Origin: Setophaga petechia
Taxonomy: Eukaryota; Chordata; Aves; Passeriformes; Parulidae
Direction: 5' to 3'
DNA: 64,000 nt
NCBI GenBank assembly: GCA_024362935.1
Contig: JANCRA010000065.1
Coordinates: 2,604,001-2,668,000, forward strand
Shown here: piece after piece, positions 59,511 to 64,000 of the stretch
How positions within the stretch are numbered: position 1 is the stretch's first letter
Layout of the letters: every line of letters begins with the position of its first letter
The notes under the pieces: generated by a model
Told to the model about the DNA's origin: nothing
The model's database searches: none
The model's input: the letters and a program-made list of their open reading frames with translations, nothing else
Made by a program: the position numbers and the translations under genes

Positions 59511-62500
59511 ATGGAGCAGAGACCCCTGAGCGTGCCCAAGATGGCCTGGGGGGAGGAGGAGCAGGAGGAAGAAGGCCCTGGTGCTTCCCCAGCACAGGAG
59601 ACTGAGGAGGTGGTGCCATTCCATGCACCGCAGAAGGGTGAGTGCCAGAGCTGGGCTGCAGAGCTGGAGCCTGCAGCCAACTGGGCCCCATGCCATGCCA
59701 TGCCATGCCATGCCATGCCATGCCATGCCATGCCATGCCATGCCATCCTCTGGGGAAATGCCCACGGACAGGCCTGAAGAGGGCCTGGGCAGACACCCCG
59801 CGGGGGCCGTGCTCCATCTCCTGGGCAATCCCGGGGCTCTCCCTGCCTGGGCAGCGCAGGGCTGGCCTGTGTTCTCCGGCCTCTCCTGCAGCCCCTCAGC
59901 TCTGGCTGCGCTCGCTCTTTGCCAGGTGCAGCCCTGGAGCGCACACAGGAGCAGGAACCCAGCCGTGGCCGCTTCCGCAGCACAGCGCAGGTACCTGCAG
60001 CCCCCCCCACCTGGGCTGGGCCTGCTGTCCCTGCTCAGCCCAGCACCGTGTGTGCAGCACTCCATGCAACATCCCTGGCTTCCTGCCCTTCTCCTACAGT
60101 TTGTCTGCAAATTCATGAGGAGAATTCTGGAGGAAGAGAACAGCACCATGGGCACAGGGCTCAGACCCTACGCTCCCATCTTCCTAACTAAGACCAGCGC
60201 TGCCCTCCTGTGTATGCTTGTAGAAGAAGATTTTTACTATCCAAACCAAGTAAGCAGCCCGTGGGCAGGGTTTGATCCTCCCAGGAATTGCTTGGCCTCC
60301 CAAGCCACGCGTGCTGGTTGCTGTGAACCTTTGAGGCCACTTGGCAGTGCAGTGGGAAGGGCAGCACTTCTCTGGGGAAGCTGGGAACATTGCTCCCTCT
60401 GGCAGCGCCCCAAGTCTCCCTGTGCCTTCTCCAGGTGCCCGCCATGGTGAGGTTCATCCACCAGTGGCTCGTGGCCAATGATTGTGCTGAGCACAGGCTG
60501 GACGAGGCCCTGCTGGATCTCACGGAAGCACAGCCCGATGACACAGTCATGGCGCTCCTGCGTGTGGCCCCGTCCTGTGACAGGTATGGGGCCCAGCTGC
60601 CCAGAGGGCTCAGGCCTCCCCAGCCCATCACCCTGTAGAGCCTGACCCAGGTATCTGACCAACAGAGACTTCCAGGGCCCTCTGGCTGCTGCCTTTCCCA
60701 GCCCTGGCACGTCAGCCCCTGAGCCTGCTGCTATGCTCCCTCCCTGCCCCTCAGGGCTCTGTCCCCACCGGCCTGGGCGGCCTGGCTGCTGCTGGCCAGG
60801 GCCAGTGGGCAGAGGCAGAACTGGCAGCCAGCTCAGCTCCCCCCGGTGCTGTGTCTGAGACCCGCCCTGAGACACAGCTCTGACCCCACAGAGCTGCCAT
60901 GGCCATGTGGAAGACCATCATGGGCTCAGCCAGGACTGCGGAGCTGGCACAGATGATCCTCCTGGATGTGCTGGGGAGCTGGCCAGAGCGCAGCACGTGC
61001 ACCTCCGATGGGGACAAAACGGGTGTCTTTGCCCTGGCTGTGAGTTTCTGCAACGGGCCTTTGCTGGCCCCAAGGCCGCCTTTCCAGCAGCTCTCCATCC
61101 TCCTTCCCCCACTGCATCTCCCTGCCTCAGGCACTGGTCTGAAATCTGGCCCGGGGGCAGCTTCAGGCCCACCAGGCCGTGTGCTCCCCCTGCCTCTCTC
61201 CGGGCCTCTCCCTGCCACGCTCGCGCCCTGCCACACGGACACCTGGGCACTGAGCGCTGTCTCGGGGGGCTTTGTCCTTTGCAGGCAACCGTGGTGATGT
61301 GGAAGATCCTCCAGGTGCCCTGTCTGCCACGTATACTGAAGGTGTATTTCCCCCGCCTCTTTGTGCATCTGCTTTTCCAAGTGTTCTTCAGCACTCTGCA
61401 TATGCCAGAGGAGGTCGATACCTTCTGGAAGGGATGCCAGGAAGAGCACGGCCTTGCCACCAGCCCCAACAGGTGCTCCATCCCACTCCTCCTGTCCCTG
61501 CCACGTGGCCTGCCAAGGAGCCAGTGCTGCCAGCCTGACCTGGGCTTTGCTGTGCACACAGCTTTGCAGTGCGCACCCTGAAGTCCCTGCTGTGCCTTCT
61601 GCGCTATGAGGATGTGGTGGTGGCAATGGAACGCAGGTGTGGCTGGGACACGCTGCTCTCTCCTGACACCCACCACTTTGCCGTGGCTCTGCTGGCCAGG
61701 TGAGACCCCCTTCTCCCCACTGCCTCTGACATTTGTGCTCTGTGCCCAGGTGTCCCACACAAAGTCCCCGTGCTCATGAGCCAGAGGGCCTTGTCACTGA
61801 GGGAAGGCCAAGCACACTGGTAAAGGCTGGCAGAGGAGGGAGGCCATGAGCAACCAACTCCCAAATGGCCCAGGTCCCCTTGCTGGAAGGCTGGTGGGGA
61901 AACATGAGAACTCTGCGAGTCACTCCTGGGAGAGGTTTGCCCCACTGGCTCAGGGACTTGTTGTCTTTTTCCTCTCCTCAGGATAATTTCCCATTCAGCC
62001 ATACACTTTTGTTCCGGGATTGCATTCTACCTGCTCGCCCTGCTCAAAGAAGAGATGCCATACTGGGATTTCCCTGCCCTGGCATTCCTTGTGGAGGTGA
62101 GCCTCAAGGCCAGCGCCGCCTGCCTGAGCTGCCTCTCAGCTCTCTGCCCTCTCGTAGGCGCAGCTGCCAGGACGGTGCCCGTGCCCTGTGCTGCTGCCTG
62201 GGCCCAGCCCTGTGCGGCTCCAGGCTCCTGCCGGCCGGCTCCCCCTCACTGCCCTGTGCCTTTCAGGTCCTCGAGTGCCTGGATTTGAGGGAATGCAGTG
62301 ACAGTGTTCTGGAGATCATGGCACAGAACCTGCAGAGCGAGCACAGGGCCGGGCGTTACTTGGCACTCAGAGGCCTCGTAGCGCTTGGCAAGAATCCCTT
62401 GATGGTGAGAAGGGGGCAGTGGCTGAAGCCGTGCAGGCAGCGTGGGGCTGGGCAAGGCACTCGCTTGGCCTTGCCTGGGCTTGGGGCGCTGGGGCAGCTG

Positions 62501-63799
62501 CTCCCAGCTCTCCTGCCTCCCGCTGCAGCTGCCCCAGTGCTTCGCGACGGGCCTTTGGCCTCTGGGCCCTGCGGCAGCAGGGTGGCCTTTCACAAACTTG
62601 TGTTCCACACAGGCGGAAAAAATGTGGAGCCTGAGTGAAAGTCTTGTGGAGCTCCTGCAAGAAGATGATAGTGACATGATCAGGATGACCATTCTTCTAT
62701 TCAGATACTTGCTCCTGGATACTGGTGCCCCAATACCCACGCCCATCGCCCTGCAGCTGGCTGAGGCGCTCCTGCCACTCTTTGACCATGTAAGGCTCTG
62801 TGCCCACAGCCACGGCCACTGGCTGCTGCCCGGACACTTGGTGCCCTGTGGAGGTGCAGGCCTGTGCCCTGTGGGGTCTGAAACAGCTGATGCTGAGGTC
62901 TTTTGCCCTTCCTTTCATACAGGATGATAGCCAGGTGCAGCTAAGCTCCATGTGTGTCTTTCAAGAGATGCTGGACTTATTAACAGAAGATGGAAGAAAG
63001 GCCCTGAAGCCCCCCGTGCGCCAGAGCCTGGTACCACTCTACTTGCACTGCCGTGATGAGAATCAGATTGTTGCTGAGGTGAGGACTTGTGGCCACCTGC
63101 TGCTCCCTGGGAGGGGGCTGGGCTGCCTCCTGCCCTGGCACCTTGCAGGCTGCAGCCTCCTCCAGGCTGTGGCACTGGGATGCTCCTGTGCCCTGGCCTG
63201 TGGGGCCATCTGTGCCTCTCTGCTTCTCTCCAGGCCTCCCAGGAAACGCTGCATTGTGCAGCCAGGTTCCTAAAGAAGAGGAATCTTGAGCAAATGCTTC
63301 AGGTGGATCACACATGGAGGTTCGCTGAGAGCCTGGTAAGGACTGCCAAGAATCCTCAGCCTGGAGAAAGTCCCTGAGGGCGGTGCTCAGTGTGCGGGGC
63401 TGGCAGCTGTGCCCCTGCCCGCTGCTGCAGCCAGAGGCCGCGCGGGCTCTTCTCCAGGCTCCTGCGGGTCCGAGCCGGGTGCCCATGGAGCCCCCGCCCG
63501 GCGGGGCTGCGGCCCGGCACCGCGGCTCCCCGGGCAGCAGCCGGCCCTCTGCCCCCTGCCCTCGGGAGCCCTTGGCCAACGGCTGCTGGCCGCGCCTCAG
63601 GGCTGTGCGGCCAGGGGAGGCCGGGGCTGGGCGCAGGCAGCGCCCGGCCCAGGGGCAGAGCCCGCGTTAACCCTTCCCTCCTTCCTCTCTCCCCAGCTGG
63701 CAGAGGACAGGAGCAGAGCGGCCGAGCACCTGCGCCGGGCCCTGCCCTACCTGGAGAGCCCACAAGAGCCCCTGCGAGAGGCGGCCGTCAGGTTCATGG
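59511..63799 (+). CDS. MROH-like gene copy 4, exons 1-13 (runs off the window)
   Basis: Exons: 59511-59637, 59926-59990, 60100-60249, 60435-60583, 60892-61039, 61285-61472, 61562-61699, 61982-62096, 62267-62404, 62613-62789, 62923-63078, 63234-63335 and 63697-63799; exons 14 and 15 lie beyond 64000. No stop interrupts the 1,756 nt seen. Exon 9 has the CAG that copy 1 lost. The copy is mosaic: the exon 2 area and the end of intron 3 carry copy-1 variants, while exon 3 and mid intron 3 carry copy-3 variants. A short GC-rich block in intron 12 (about 63465-63530) is private to this copy. Confidence 0.85.
59688..59746. repeat. CCATG microsatellite in intron 1, copy 4
   Basis: Twelve 5-base units, the longest of the four copies. 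Confidence 0.9.
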
Positions 63800-64000
63800 G
63801 TGAGCCCCGAGCCCGTGCTCCCTCCCCAGCCCGCGGCAGTTACGCCCCAGCCCCGCCTGCTGCCCCGGCAGCACCAGCCGGGACCGGCGCCGCGGAGCCC
63901 CGCCTGGCCTGGCCATTGCTGCTGCCGCCCTCTGGCAGCCGCGCCCTTGGGCGGCAGCGTGCGCCAAGGGCCGGGCTGAGCCCTGCCGGGCCAGCAGCCC

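Larger units (their letters stand above)
35466..64000 (+). repeat. Head-to-tail array of MROH-gene units
   Basis: Four units lie in the same orientation. Equivalent landmarks fall at 43781, 51206 and 58631 (period 7,425) and at 35514 for unit 1, which is longer because it carries an LTR. Each unit holds a TATA-containing promoter, a 15-exon MROH-like gene and a roughly 1.4-kb 3' spacer. Units 2-4 are nearly identical and unit 1 is the most divergent. The array continues past the right edge. Confidence 0.9.

Noticed and set aside
59688..59746. Short regular repeat that could be taken for a CRISPR-like array
   Set aside because: The unit is 5 bases with no spacers and lies in an avian intron; it is a microsatellite.
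59178..60155. Long minus-strand open frame (325 codons) over the MROH copy 4 promoter and first exons, with equivalents in the other copies
   Set aside because: It runs antisense through exon 1, introns and the CCATG repeat, has no domain, and changes length between copies with the repeat. High GC and the 5-base repeat explain the lack of stops.

Overview
The window reads as nuclear DNA of a bird, most likely a songbird. Genes are split into small exons with GT..AG borders and short GC-rich introns. There are endogenous retroviruses (ERVs) of three kinds, an ERV-L type LTR beginning TGTCCTGGGTTGGCTG on the minus strand, a CR1-like fragment, and multicopy PAK-like kinase and maestro HEAT-repeat (MROH) genes. 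No rRNA, tRNA or CRISPR array was seen. The lineage is inferred from gene and repeat families, not from a species-specific marker.

Layout. (1) 1-3.0 kb, minus strand: the first three coding exons of a PAK-like gene with an unusual hydrophobic N-terminus; its kinase part would lie left of the window. (2) 3.0-3.5 kb: a minus-strand LTR. (3) 3.5-10.3 kb: mostly unassigned, AT-rich, with one small retroviral trace near 8.4 kb. (4) 10.3-17.8 kb: ERV-A, a minus-strand gammaretrovirus-like provirus with both LTRs, a PBS, broken gag, protease and env, and a pol that has lost most of RT and integrase. (5) 17.8-18.6 kb: two plus-strand PAK kinase exons, one frameshifted. (6) 18.7-24.6 kb: ERV-B, a plus-strand provirus with matched 327-bp LTRs, gag but almost no pol, and a second LTR plus env-TM tail of a related element inside it. 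(7) 24.6-28.0 kb, minus strand: five PAK kinase exons from the glycine loop to the catalytic loop, ending where ERV-B begins. (8) 29.7-31.6 kb, minus strand: coiled-coil exons of a CEP250/rootletin-like protein. (9) 32.9-35.3 kb: a CR1-like fragment, then the 3' end of an ERV-L element whose integrase frame is still open. (10) 35.46-64 kb: a head-to-tail array of MROH-like genes, period about 7.43 kb. Copy 1 is a pseudogene carrying a solo LTR, copies 2 and 3 are complete, and copy 4 runs off the window.

The most notable structures are the MROH array, whose copies share variants in conflicting patterns as expected from gene conversion or unequal crossing-over, and the kinase locus, where one catalytic-loop exon occurs in inverted orientation on both sides of ERV-B with no target-site duplication at either provirus. 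The 15-exon MROH model splices to 2,013 nt (670 codons plus stop) with every exon phase matching. All exon calls come from reading splice signals and frames by eye; no transcript or database search was available.
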